Below are positions 1-8,089 of a DNA stretch of 52,463 bases, piece after piece. Both the position numbers and the translations under genes were made by a program. A model generated the notes under the pieces. The model saw only the letters and a list, made by a program, of their open reading frames with translations. It made no database searches and was not told the origin of the DNA. The stretch covers positions 1 through 52,463 of the forward strand of contig NZ_JACIGK010000030.1 in NCBI RefSeq assembly GCF_014197915.1, in the 5' to 3' direction. How positions within the stretch are numbered: the first letter of the stretch is position 1; the number at the start of each line of letters is the position of its first letter. The DNA is from Roseospira visakhapatnamensis (lineage in GTDB: Bacteria; Pseudomonadota; Alphaproteobacteria; Rhodospirillales; Rhodospirillaceae).

Positions 1-1329
1 AAGGGCACCATGAACGCGCTGTTCCTGAAGGACCTGGGCCAGAAGACGCGGCGCGGGCTCGAGGGGCGGGTGCGCGCGGGCCGTTCGGCCGGCGGCCTGT
101 CCTTCGGCTACGAGATGGTCCGGCGGGTCAACGCGCGCGGCGAGGTCGACGCCGGGCACCGGCGCGTCAACGAAGCGGAAGCCGCCGTGGTGCGGCGCAT
201 CTTCGAGATGTTCACGGGCGGCACCGGCCCGCGCACCATCGCCCGTATTCTGAACGAGGACGGCGTGCCGGGCCCGCGCGGACGTCCCTGGCGCGACACC
301 ACCATTCGCGGCCACAAGGCGCGCGGCACCGGCATCCTGCGGAACCAGGAGTACATCGGCCGCCTGGTCTGGAACCGGCAGCGTTTCATCAAGGACCCGG
401 CCACGGGCAAGCGCGTCTCGCGCCCCAATCCGCCGGAGACCTGGATCATCACCGCGGTGCCGGACCTGCGGATCCTGGACGACGATCTCTGGACCCGCGT
501 CCAGCGGCGCCTCGACGCCATCAGGGAGTCCGACGGGGTCAAGAAGGCCCGCGCCACCGAGTTCTGGAAGCATCGCCGCCCGGAGACCCTCTTGAGCGGC
601 AAGGTCACGTGCGCGGTGTGCGGCGGGGCCATGATCTCGGCGGGCAAGGATTATCTGGCCTGCGGACGCGCCCGCGCCGGGACCGACTGCTCGAACCGCA
701 AGGGCCTGCGGCGTGGGCCGCTCGAGGACCTGATCCTGGCCGCGCTGAAAGACCAGTTGATGGCCCCGGACCTGGTCGAGGACTTCTGCGTCGCGTTCCA
801 GGAGCACATGGAGGCCCAGCACGTTCAGGCGCAGGCGAACCGCAAGACGGTCGAAGCCGACCTTGAACAGGTCGAACGGAAGATCACGTCCCTAATCGAC
901 GCGATTGCGGAGGGGTTCCGATCCCCGGACCTTCAGGCCCGGCTGGATACGCTGTCGGCGCACCGGGACGACCTGCGCGCCAAGCTCTCGGCAGCCGCAC
1001 CCGTCCTGCCACCGTTCACCGTCGACCTGGCGACACTGTACCGCCGGCAGGTCGGCCGGCTGCACGCCACGCTCCAGGATCCGAAGACCCGTCAGGAAGC
1101 GGTCGAACACCTGCGCACCCTGATCGAAGAGGTGCGCGTCGGCCCGCCCCTCGATCGTGGCGCCCGGGAGGTGGAGCTGATCGGCGAGATCGCGTCCATG
1201 ATCGAACTGTCGCTGGGGGCGGACGCAAAAAAGGCCGCCTCTGGAGAGGCGGCCCTGGATGCCGATATGCGGCGTTCGGTCAAGGTGGTTGCGGGGAGAG
1301 GATTTGAACCTCTGACCTTCAGGTTATGA
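1..1329 (+). CDS. Large serine recombinase, 5'-truncated by window edge
   Basis: This is the C-terminal part of a site-specific serine recombinase. The reading frame is open from base 1, and the first ATG (10) is internal to a typical family sequence, KGTMNALFLKDL, so the catalytic resolvase domain lies upstream of the window. Visible parts are the Recombinase domain (about residues 10-120 from that ATG), a zinc-ribbon beta domain with CAVCGG followed by further cysteines (about 200-230), and a coiled-coil region (about 270-330). The last residues, GRGFEPLTFRL, are encoded by a tRNA-Met fragment read on the opposite strand. The C-terminus has therefore probably been shaped by an integration event. 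Family assignment is secure. Whether the enzyme is still active cannot be judged without the N-terminus. Confidence 0.9.
   Translation, partial: KGTMNALFLKDLGQKTRRGLEGRVRAGRSAGGLSFGYEMVRRVNARGEVDAGHRRVNEAEAAVVRRIFEMFTGGTGPRTIARILNEDGVPGPRGRPWRDTTIRGHKARGTGILRNQEYIGRLVWNRQRFIKDPATGKRVSRPNPPETWIITAVPDLRILDDDLWTRVQRRLDAIRESDGVKKARATEFWKHRRPETLLSGKVTCAVCGGAMISAGKDYLACGRARAGTDCSNRKGLRRGPLEDLILAALKDQLMAPDLVEDFCVAFQEHMEAQHVQAQANRKTVEADLEQVERKITSLIDAIAEGFRSPDLQARLDTLSAHRDDLRAKLSAAAPVLPPFTVDLATLYRRQVGRLHATLQDPKTRQEAVEHLRTLIEEVRVGPPLDRGAREVELIGEIASMIELSLGADAKKAASGEAALDADMRRSVKVVAGRGFEPLTFRL
1233..1254 (-). terminator. Perfect hairpin with T-run on the minus strand
   Basis: The arms GGCCGCCTC (1233-1241) and GAGGCGGCC (1246-1254) pair perfectly around a four-base loop. 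On the minus strand they are followed by six T's. This has the form of an intrinsic terminator for leftward transcription, and it lies 32 bases beyond the 3' end of the minus-strand tRNA-Met fragment. It sits inside the recombinase coding frame, so it may also be coincidental coding sequence. Confidence 0.5.
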
Positions 1330-1330
1330 G
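1286..1330 (-). other. tRNA-Met 3'-half fragment (candidate attachment site)
   Basis: Read on the minus strand, these 45 bases run from the anticodon loop (CTCATAACC, anticodon CAT) through the variable loop and T-arm (GGTTCAAATCC) to an encoded CCA end. That is the 3' half of a tRNA-Met. The bases beyond 1330 do not resemble a D-arm or acceptor 5' strand, so no complete tRNA is present here. P4-type integrases commonly use tRNA 3' ends as targets, and an integrase gene lies 387 bp to the right. This is best read as an att remnant between two mobile elements. Confidence 0.75.
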
Positions 1331-1347
1331 TCGTGCGGAACAGACCA

Positions 1348-1376
1348 TGAACAATCACGTTTTACTACGCTATAGT
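1348..1376 (+). promoter_or_regulatory. Possible sigma-70-like promoter upstream of integrase
   Basis: TGAACA (1348-1353), a 17-bp spacer and TATAGT (1371-1376) resemble a sigma-70 promoter pointing rightward. It would leave a leader of about 330 bases before the integrase start, so it could equally serve excision control. The rest of 1331-1716 has no convincing gene. Confidence 0.35.
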
Positions 1377-1452
1377 GCGCAGTTTCCGACGGTTACAGAG
1401 CGGCCGGCGGAACGATGACTTCGCTTCGACCCCAGGAATTGCGCAGAGTTTC

Positions 1453-1480
1453 CTTCCCTCTTGCTTCCACAGTGCTTCCA
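1453..1480 (+). repeat. 28-bp repeat, left copy (probable integrase arm-type site)
   Basis: This 28-base segment recurs exactly at 44203-44230 in the same orientation. It contains TGCTTCCAC twice with an 11-bp period, about one helical turn. The two copies lie just inside the two ends of the phage-like island. A pair of short tandem motifs near both att sites is the usual layout of arm-type binding sites for a tyrosine integrase. The alternative is that the 28-mer itself is the crossover core. Confidence 0.6.
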
Positions 1481-1716
1481 CTGGCGGCCAACTTGATGAC
1501 GTGGAAGCGGCGATAAGCCGGCCTGGACGATTCGCCCCCGGCCCTCCTGACGGCTCCCGATGCTCCCCACCCCTGCCCTACGCAGAACCACGCACCACTT
1601 CCTTTTTCCTTCGCTATTTCAATGCGTTCGTTGACTTCGGGCGGACCCCAGCGCATCGTCCATGGGCGCGATCCTGAACAGGATCGGCGACGACATTTCG
1701 CCCAGGAACCGCCCCC

Positions 1717-2871
1717 ATGCCCAAGCTCACCAAGCGCCGTGTCGACGCCGCCGAACCCCAGGACAAAGAAGCCTTCATCTGGGACGAGGACGTCCCCGGC
1801 TTCGGTCTCCGGATCCTGCCCTCCGGCTACAAGGGCTACGTCGTCCAGTACCGCGCCGGCCGCCGGCCACGCCGCATCAGCCTGGGCCCGGCCACCGTGC
1901 TGACCTGCGAGCAGGCCCGAACCCGCGCCATCGCGATCGTCGCCGATGCCCGCGCCGGCAAGGACCCGGCCGAGGAACGCGACGCACAGCGCAACGGGCT
2001 GACTGTCAAGGACCTCGCCGACCGCTTCGACCGCGAGCACATCACCATCCGGCTCAAGCCCGGCACCGCCAAGGAATACCGCCGCAACCTCGAGCGCTTC
2101 ATCCTGCCGGCGCTGGGCCGCAAGCGCATCACCGAAGTGACACGGGCCGACATCGCCCACTTCCACCACGACCTCCGCCACGTCCCCTATCAGGCCAACC
2201 GCTGCCTGGAAGTCATCTCCAAGATGTTCAATCTGGCCGAGATGTGGGGCCTGCGCCCGGACGGCACCAACCCGCGCAAGCACATCCGCAAATACCCCGA
2301 GGAGAAGCGGGAGCGGTTCCTGAGTGCGGCCGAGCTGCGCCGGGTCGGCGACGTGCTGAAGGAGATGGAGGCGGAGGGCATCGAATTGTCCTCGGCGATC
2401 CTGGCGGTGCGGCTGCTGATCCTGACCGGGTGCCGGCTGAACGAGATCATGAAGCTGAAGTGGGAGCATGTCGACCTGCCCGGCCGAGCGCTGCGCCTGC
2501 CCGACTCCAAGTCGGGCGCCAAGGTCGTCCACCTGGGCCAGCCGCCCGTCGATCTGCTGGCCACCGCGCCACGCATCGCCGGCAACGGCTGGGTCATCAC
2601 CGGCACGCTGGAGGGCAAGCCGCTGTCCGACCTGCAACCGTTCTGGCAGCGCGTCCGCGCCCGCGCCGGGCTGAAGGACGTCCGCATCCACGACCTGCGC
2701 CACACCTTCGCCTCCACCGCCGTCGCCGCCGGGCAGGGACTGCCCATGATCGGCAAGCTGCTGGGCCATACGCAGGTCCAGACCACCGCGCGATATGCCC
2801 ACCTCGCCGCAGATCCGGTCCGGAACGCGGCGGATTCTGTGGCAGGGTCGCTGAGCGGGGCGTTGGGGTGA
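1717..2871 (+). CDS. int: Tyrosine site-specific integrase, P4 type
   Basis: This 384-residue integrase would catalyse recombination of the island with its chromosomal target. Residues 1-90 match the arm-binding domain of P4/DUF4102-like integrases (WDEDVPGFGLRILPSG). A core-binding SAM-like domain spans about 95-190. The catalytic domain carries R240, K265, H325, R328, H351 and nucleophile Y360 in the expected order, within TGCRLNE, HDLRHTF, LLGH and ARYAHL. It appears intact. The ATG at 1717 has AGGA ten bases upstream. It lies next to a tRNA-Met fragment and a candidate arm-type repeat, which supports a role in integration at a tRNA 3' end. Confidence 0.95.
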   Translation: MPKLTKRRVDAAEPQDKEAFIWDEDVPGFGLRILPSGYKGYVVQYRAGRRPRRISLGPATVLTCEQARTRAIAIVADARAGKDPAEERDAQRNGLTVKDLADRFDREHITIRLKPGTAKEYRRNLERFILPALGRKRITEVTRADIAHFHHDLRHVPYQANRCLEVISKMFNLAEMWGLRPDGTNPRKHIRKYPEEKRERFLSAAELRRVGDVLKEMEAEGIELSSAILAVRLLILTGCRLNEIMKLKWEHVDLPGRALRLPDSKSGAKVVHLGQPPVDLLATAPRIAGNGWVITGTLEGKPLSDLQPFWQRVRARAGLKDVRIHDLRHTFASTAVAAGQGLPMIGKLLGHTQVQTTARYAHLAADPVRNAADSVAGSLSGALG

Positions 2872-2935
2872 TCGATCATCTCCACCTACGATTACGCTTG
2901 CGCCCTAACAAACTTGCGCCTACGCTCCCGAGAGA

Positions 2936-2950
2936 GACCAGAAACTGGTC
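2936..2950. promoter_or_regulatory. Perfect palindrome, candidate BREX operator
   Basis: GACCAG-AAA-CTGGTC is a perfect inverted repeat 40 bp before the start of the WYL regulator gene. A TATAGT hexamer follows at 2954-2959 and could be a -10 element; I see no good -35. BREX WYL regulators of the BrxR type are known to autoregulate through palindromes upstream of their own gene, so this is a reasonable operator candidate. Confidence 0.5.
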
Positions 2951-2989
2951 CCATATAGTCGCTGACCGCACTGGGCATCGGAGGGCGTT

Positions 2990-3880
2990 GTGGGTCACAC
3001 GACCACAGATCTCAGATGGGGCGTGGAGCGACGGCTCGAATTCATCGAGTTCCGCCTGTTTTGGGACGGGCATGTGAACCGGGCCGACCTGATGGATGCG
3101 TTCGGTGTTTCGGTGAACCAAGCGTCCACCGACCTGAACCGCTACATCGGGATGGCTCCGGACAACATGATCTACGATAAAAGCGCTCGGACCTACATTC
3201 GAGGCAGCAAGTTCGATCCCCTGTTTTTGAAGCCGGACGCCAGCCATTACCTCTCTCAGCTTCGTTCCGTCGCCGACGGCATCCTCGACCGCACAGACGC
3301 CTGGATTGGCCAGTTCCCTTCCTACGCCGCAGCGCCCACCCCTGCGCGGGGGGTGGATGCAAAGACCCTGCGTTCGGTGGTCGCCGCAATCCGGCGATCC
3401 GAAGCGATTGAGATCAAGTACCAGTCACTGTCTCGGCCGGAGCCTCGTTGGCGCTGGATCGCACCGCACGCGATCGGATTCGACGGGTTCCGCTGGCACA
3501 CTCGGGCATTTTGCCTCACCGACCACACCTTCAAGGACTTCGTTCTCTCGCGGATCATTGAGACGCGCAGCACTAAGCCGAGCGAAGTCGGTGCCGACAG
3601 CGACGCCGACTGGAACGAGCAGGTGACTTTGGAGATCGGACCGCACCCTGAGCTGTCCGAGACGCAGCAGAAAGTCATTGCCCTTGATTACGGGATGCGT
3701 GGCGGCCGGGCGAAGATCCCCGTCCGCAAGGCGCTTCTCTACTACGCACTCAAGCGGCTGGGGCTGGACACCGACCCGGGCGCACGTACACCTCAAGACC
3801 AACAGATCGTGTTGCTGAACGCCGCAGAGCTCGACGCGCGGACGCCGGCCTCTGCCGGCGCTTCGGGGATGGAGGGCTGA
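2990..3880 (+). CDS. WYL-domain transcriptional regulator of the BREX locus (BrxR/CapW-like)
   Basis: This 296-residue protein has an N-terminal winged-helix region (about 10-65, DLMDAFGVSVNQASTDLNRY), a WYL-type domain (about 115-205, with IEIKYQSLSRPEPRWRWIAPHAIGFDGFRWHTRAFC) and a C-terminal WCX-like extension. The architecture matches BrxR/CapW regulators, which repress defence operons and are thought to sense a ligand through the WYL fold. The start is GTG at 2990 with GGAGGG a few bases upstream. It is the first gene of the operon, 3 bp before brxF, and a perfect 15-bp palindrome lies in front of it. Repression of the BREX operon is inferred from family and position. Confidence 0.85.
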   Translation: MGHTTTDLRWGVERRLEFIEFRLFWDGHVNRADLMDAFGVSVNQASTDLNRYIGMAPDNMIYDKSARTYIRGSKFDPLFLKPDASHYLSQLRSVADGILDRTDAWIGQFPSYAAAPTPARGVDAKTLRSVVAAIRRSEAIEIKYQSLSRPEPRWRWIAPHAIGFDGFRWHTRAFCLTDHTFKDFVLSRIIETRSTKPSEVGADSDADWNEQVTLEIGPHPELSETQQKVIALDYGMRGGRAKIPVRKALLYYALKRLGLDTDPGARTPQDQQIVLLNAAELDARTPASAGASGMEG

Positions 3881-3883
3881 CGC

Positions 3884-4342
3884 ATGATCGAGAAGCTTGA
3901 GAAGCTGGTCGACGACATCACCAGTCTGAACAGCAAGCTGGTGCTTCTGATTGGTCCGCCTCTGTCCGGAAAAACCGCTCTCCTTGCCCAGCTGTCCGAA
4001 CGCCGGGATGCCCCTGTCTTGAATGTGGGAGCTGCACTCGGGCGCCAGCTGCTCGCGGTACCCAGCACGCGCCGTCACCTTCAGGCCGCGAACCTGATGA
4101 GGGACCTGACCGACGAGTCAGCGCGCCAGGGACTGCTTCTCCTGGACAACATCGAGCTGCTTTTCGACCGCACTCTGCAGCTCAATCCGCTCGATTTACT
4201 GAAGCGGCACGCCCATGCGCGTCGCGTCATTGCCGCGTGGCCAGGGGAGCTTCGGGAACGCCGGCTTTCTTACGCCACGACAGGACATCCAGAACATCAG
4301 GACTACGGCATCGATGGCCTGGTCCCGTTCGAAATTCATTGA
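3884..4342 (+). CDS. brxF: BREX-3 P-loop protein BrxF
   Basis: This 152-residue P-loop protein has a Walker A motif GPPLSGKT at residues 24-31 and a Walker B-like strand LLLLDNIE at 84-91. Its size, single NTPase domain and position directly before the large BrxC ATPase fit BrxF, the small signature protein of BREX type 3. Its biochemical role in BREX is not well defined. It starts 4 bp after the regulator stop and ends 13 bp before brxC, so it is cotranscribed. Confidence 0.85.
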   Translation: MIEKLEKLVDDITSLNSKLVLLIGPPLSGKTALLAQLSERRDAPVLNVGAALGRQLLAVPSTRRHLQAANLMRDLTDESARQGLLLLDNIELLFDRTLQLNPLDLLKRHAHARRVIAAWPGELRERRLSYATTGHPEHQDYGIDGLVPFEIH

Positions 4343-4355
4343 TGGGGAAGGCGCG

Positions 4356-7300
4356 ATGTCGATGCGCTACACGGATCTCATTCAGTTCGAGCCAATTGAG
4401 TCGGTCATTCAGCTTCTGGACGCCAACCGCCCGGATGAAGCGAAGAAGCTGGTTTCAACCTACGTCATTTCGGACGACATGGCCGCGCGGATCGCGAAGC
4501 TCATGATCCCTCAGCTCTCGTTCGATGCGTCGGTGGACCACATGGGCGTCCTCGTCGTCGGCAACTACGGGACCGGTAAGTCGCACCTGATGTCGGTGCT
4601 TTCGCTGGTCGCCGAGGACGCCGCCCATCTGCCGCTGATTCAGCACCCCCAAGTGGCCGAAGCGGCAGAGTCAATTGCCGGAAAATTCAAGGTCCATCGG
4701 ATCGAGATCTCCAGCCGGATGTCCCTTCGGGACATCATCACGCAGCAGCTTCAACTCTTCCTCGAAAAACACGGCGTCATCTACACTTTCCCGCCTGCCG
4801 ACAAGGTGACCAACAACAAGGCAGCCTTTGAGGAAATGATGGCGGCGTTCGCCGATGTTCATCCGAACCAAGGTATTCTGCTCGTCGTCGACGAATTCCT
4901 CGACTATCTCCGCTCCCGGCGGGATCACGACCTCGTGCTCGACCTGTCCTTCCTACGTGAGATTGGCGAGGTCACCAAGCACCTTCGGTTCCGCTTCGTG
5001 GCCGGCGTCCAGGAGGCGATCTTCGACAGCAGCCGCTTCCAGCATGTCGCGGACAGTCTGCGCCGCGTGAAGGACCGGTTCACGCAGGTCCTGCTCGCGC
5101 GCCAGGACGTGAGCTTCGTGGTGGCGGAGCGCCTGCTGAAGAAGTCGTCCGATCAGCAGAACAAGATCCGGTCGTACCTCACGCCCTTCGCCAAGTTCTA
5201 CGGCTCCATGAACGAGCGCATGGACGAGTATGTCCGGCTGTTTCCCGTCCATCCCGACTACATCGGCACGTTCGAGCGGCTGGTTTTCACGGAAAAGCGC
5301 GGCGCCCTCGTCACGCTCCGCGACCAGATCCAGGCGATCCTGGACGACGAGGTGCCGGAGGATCGGCCGGGCCTGATCGGCTACGACAAGTTCTGGGACA
5401 CGGTGAAGTCCAATCAGGTGCTGCGCGCCGACCCGAATATCGGCCCGGTGCTCAAGGTTTCGGAGGTGCTGACGGAGCGCGTCACCAAGGCGTTCACCCG
5501 TCCGGCCTACAGGCCGATGGCGTTGCGCATCATCGACGGTCTGTCAGTGCATCGCCTGACGACCGGCGGCGACATCTATGTGCCCGTCGGACCGACCGCG
5601 GAGGAGCTCCGCGACACGCTATGCCTCTACCAGCCGGGCATCGAGGACATGGGCGGCGATCCCGAAGCCGATCTGCTCTCCCAGGTCCAGACCGTCCTGC
5701 GCGAGACGATGAAGACCGTCAACGGCCAGTTCATTTCCAAGGCGCCGGACACCGAGCAGTACTACCTCGATCTCAAGAAGGACGTCGACTACGACGCCCA
5801 GATCGAGAAGCGCGCCGAAACCCTGTCCGACGATGCGCTGGATCGCGCCTACTACAGCGCGATCCGCCAACTCATGGAGCGCACCGACGAGGCCAGCTAC
5901 GTCACCGGCCACCAGATCTGGCAGTACCAGGTCGAATGGCAGGACCGCCGGGTCGAACGCGACGGCTACCTTTTCTTCGGCGCCCCGAACGACCGCCCGA
6001 CCGCCCAGCCCGAGCGGGACTTCTACATCTACTTCATCCAGCCCTTCGAGCCGCCGCGCTTCCGCGACGACCACAAGCCGGACGAGGTGTTCTTCCGGCT
6101 GAAAGGGCTCGACGACGCGATCCGCCGTCACCTTTCCTTCTATGCCGCCGCGCAGGACCTGGCGTCGACCGCCAGCGGCGGCGCAAAGTCCATCTACCTC
6201 GACAAGGCCAAAGACGCCCTGCGCGACATGAGCAGGTGGCTGCAGGAAAAGCAGATGACGGCCTACGAGGTCACCTACCAGGGCAAGGCGAAGACCCTGC
6301 AGGAGTGGACCAAGGGCATCTCGCTTCGCGACAAGGCCCGTCTCGGTCCCGAAGAACGCATCAACTTCCGGGACGTGGTGAACGTCATCTCCGGCCTCGC
6401 GCTGAACAACCAGTTCGCCGACGTGGCGCCCGAGTATCCCACCTTCTCGGCGCTGGTGACGGAATCCAACCGGAGGCAACTCGTCGGGAACGCGCTGCGC
6501 GCGCTGGCCGGCGGAAACCGGACCAAGGACGCCGTGGTCATCCTCGACGGCCTGGAGATGCTCGACGGCGATCGCATCGACCCGACCCGCTCGCGCTATG
6601 CGCAGGAGGTGCTGTCCCGGTTGAAGGCCAAGGGTCACGGTCAGGTGCTGAACCGCGCCGAGCTCGTCAGCGGTGACACCGACGTCGAGCACTTCGCGCC
6701 AGTCAAATTCCGCCTTGAGCCTGATCTGTTGGTGACCGTGCTTGGCGGGCTTGTCTACGCGGGCGATATCGTCCTCGCCATCACCGGCGACAAGATCGAC
6801 TCCGGCAAGCTCACCCTGCTCGCGGAACGATCGCTGGACGAGCTGAGGCAGTTCAAGCATGTCGAGGCACCGAAGGAAATCAACGTCGCGGTCCTTCGCT
6901 CGCTGTTCGAGATGTTGGGCTTACCGCCCGGGCTCGCTCAGCAGGCGACCCAAGGTTCCGACGAGCCGGTCAAGCGGCTCCAGGAGGAAGTCAGTAAGCT
7001 CACGCGGCGGGTGCTGAGCGCCACGACGGATATGCAGGGCCGACTGAGCTTCTGGGGCCAGCCGCTTCTGCGCGAGGAGGAGATCGCCGACTGGCGCACC
7101 AAGCTCGACGCGCTGAAGAGCTTTTCCGAGAGCCTCGCGCCCTACAACACCGTCGGCAAGCTGAAGAACCTGCGCATCGGATCCGACGACATCGCGGCGC
7201 AGAAGAAGAATCTGGAGGTTCTGGGCGCCGTCGAGCGGATGTTGGAGCTGGTGGGCGAACTCGGCAGCACGGCGAGCTACCTGTCCCAGGCCGAAATGGT

Positions 7301-8087
7301 GCTGTCGCCCGACCACGATTGGGTGAAGAAGGCGCAGGAGACGCGAAAGCAGGTGCTCGACAAGCTGGCCGCTGACCGGACGGCACAGCACGCCGCCGAG
7401 TACCGGCAGACGCTCGGCCAGCTGAAGAAGGACTACATCGCCGCCTATACGGCGCAGCACAGCAAGGCCCGGCTGGGCGTGGCGGAAGACAAGACCAAGG
7501 CCGCCCTGCAGAAGGATCCCCGGCTCGTCTCGATGCGCGCGCTGGCCGGCATCTCCCTCTTGCCGACCAGCCAGCTCACGAGCTTCGAAGAGAAGCTGGA
7601 CAAGCTGAAGAGCTGCGCGTCGCTCGTCGATTCCGAGCTGGCGGCGAGCCCGGTCTGCCCGCACTGCAACTTCCGGCCGGCCAACGAGCAGGGCGACATG
7701 CTTCCGGCCGCCAACGTGCTGAAGCAACTCGACGACGAACTCGACCGGCTGCTCGAAAACTGGGTTCAGACGCTGGTCGAGAACCTCGAAGACCCGATCA
7801 TCCAGTCCAACTTCGAACTGCTGAAGGACTCGTCCCGCAAGATCGTCAGCGGCTTCGCCGAAACCGGCACGCTGCCCGACATGGTCACGCCCGAGTTCAT
7901 CGCCGCCGTTCAGGAGGCACTCTCGGGGCTGGAGAAGATCACCGTAACCGGCGAGGACATCAAGCAGGCGCTGCTCCAGGGCGGGTCGCCAGCGACGCCG
8001 GAGGATCTGCGCAAGCGCTTCGAGGGTTTCCTGAACGACCGCTGCAAGGGCAAGGACACCACCAAGCTGCGCTTCGTAGTGGAGTGA
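4356..8087 (+). CDS. brxC: BREX P-loop ATPase BrxC/PglY
   Basis: This 1243-residue ATPase is the size of the BrxC/PglY family and is a core BREX component needed for exclusion of phage DNA. Walker A is GNYGTGKS at 69-76 and Walker B is LLVVDE at about 175-180. The C-terminal part is helical and coiled-coil rich. A CPHC motif near residue 1101 suggests half of a zinc knuckle. The ATG at 4356 is preferred over an in-frame upstream start at 4215 because GGGGAAGG precedes it and the longer version would overlap brxF by 128 bp. It overlaps the next gene's region at GTGA (8084-8087). Confidence 0.92.
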   Translation: MSMRYTDLIQFEPIESVIQLLDANRPDEAKKLVSTYVISDDMAARIAKLMIPQLSFDASVDHMGVLVVGNYGTGKSHLMSVLSLVAEDAAHLPLIQHPQVAEAAESIAGKFKVHRIEISSRMSLRDIITQQLQLFLEKHGVIYTFPPADKVTNNKAAFEEMMAAFADVHPNQGILLVVDEFLDYLRSRRDHDLVLDLSFLREIGEVTKHLRFRFVAGVQEAIFDSSRFQHVADSLRRVKDRFTQVLLARQDVSFVVAERLLKKSSDQQNKIRSYLTPFAKFYGSMNERMDEYVRLFPVHPDYIGTFERLVFTEKRGALVTLRDQIQAILDDEVPEDRPGLIGYDKFWDTVKSNQVLRADPNIGPVLKVSEVLTERVTKAFTRPAYRPMALRIIDGLSVHRLTTGGDIYVPVGPTAEELRDTLCLYQPGIEDMGGDPEADLLSQVQTVLRETMKTVNGQFISKAPDTEQYYLDLKKDVDYDAQIEKRAETLSDDALDRAYYSAIRQLMERTDEASYVTGHQIWQYQVEWQDRRVERDGYLFFGAPNDRPTAQPERDFYIYFIQPFEPPRFRDDHKPDEVFFRLKGLDDAIRRHLSFYAAAQDLASTASGGAKSIYLDKAKDALRDMSRWLQEKQMTAYEVTYQGKAKTLQEWTKGISLRDKARLGPEERINFRDVVNVISGLALNNQFADVAPEYPTFSALVTESNRRQLVGNALRALAGGNRTKDAVVILDGLEMLDGDRIDPTRSRYAQEVLSRLKAKGHGQVLNRAELVSGDTDVEHFAPVKFRLEPDLLVTVLGGLVYAGDIVLAITGDKIDSGKLTLLAERSLDELRQFKHVEAPKEINVAVLRSLFEMLGLPPGLAQQATQGSDEPVKRLQEEVSKLTRRVLSATTDMQGRLSFWGQPLLREEEIADWRTKLDALKSFSESLAPYNTVGKLKNLRIGSDDIAAQKKNLEVLGAVERMLELVGELGSTASYLSQAEMVLSPDHDWVKKAQETRKQVLDKLAADRTAQHAAEYRQTLGQLKKDYIAAYTAQHSKARLGVAEDKTKAALQKDPRLVSMRALAGISLLPTSQLTSFEEKLDKLKSCASLVDSELAASPVCPHCNFRPANEQGDMLPAANVLKQLDDELDRLLENWVQTLVENLEDPIIQSNFELLKDSSRKIVSGFAETGTLPDMVTPEFIAAVQEALSGLEKITVTGEDIKQALLQGGSPATPEDLRKRFEGFLNDRCKGKDTTKLRFVVE

Positions 8088-8089
8088 AC

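Noticed and set aside
1286-1330. Intact tRNA-Met gene
   Set aside because: Only the anticodon-loop-to-CCA half is present; the sequence beyond 1330 has no D-arm or acceptor 5' strand.
4215-8087. Longer BrxC starting at 4215
   Set aside because: The extra 47 residues are brxF read in another frame. ATG 4356 has a strong ribosome-binding site and gives the usual N-terminus.
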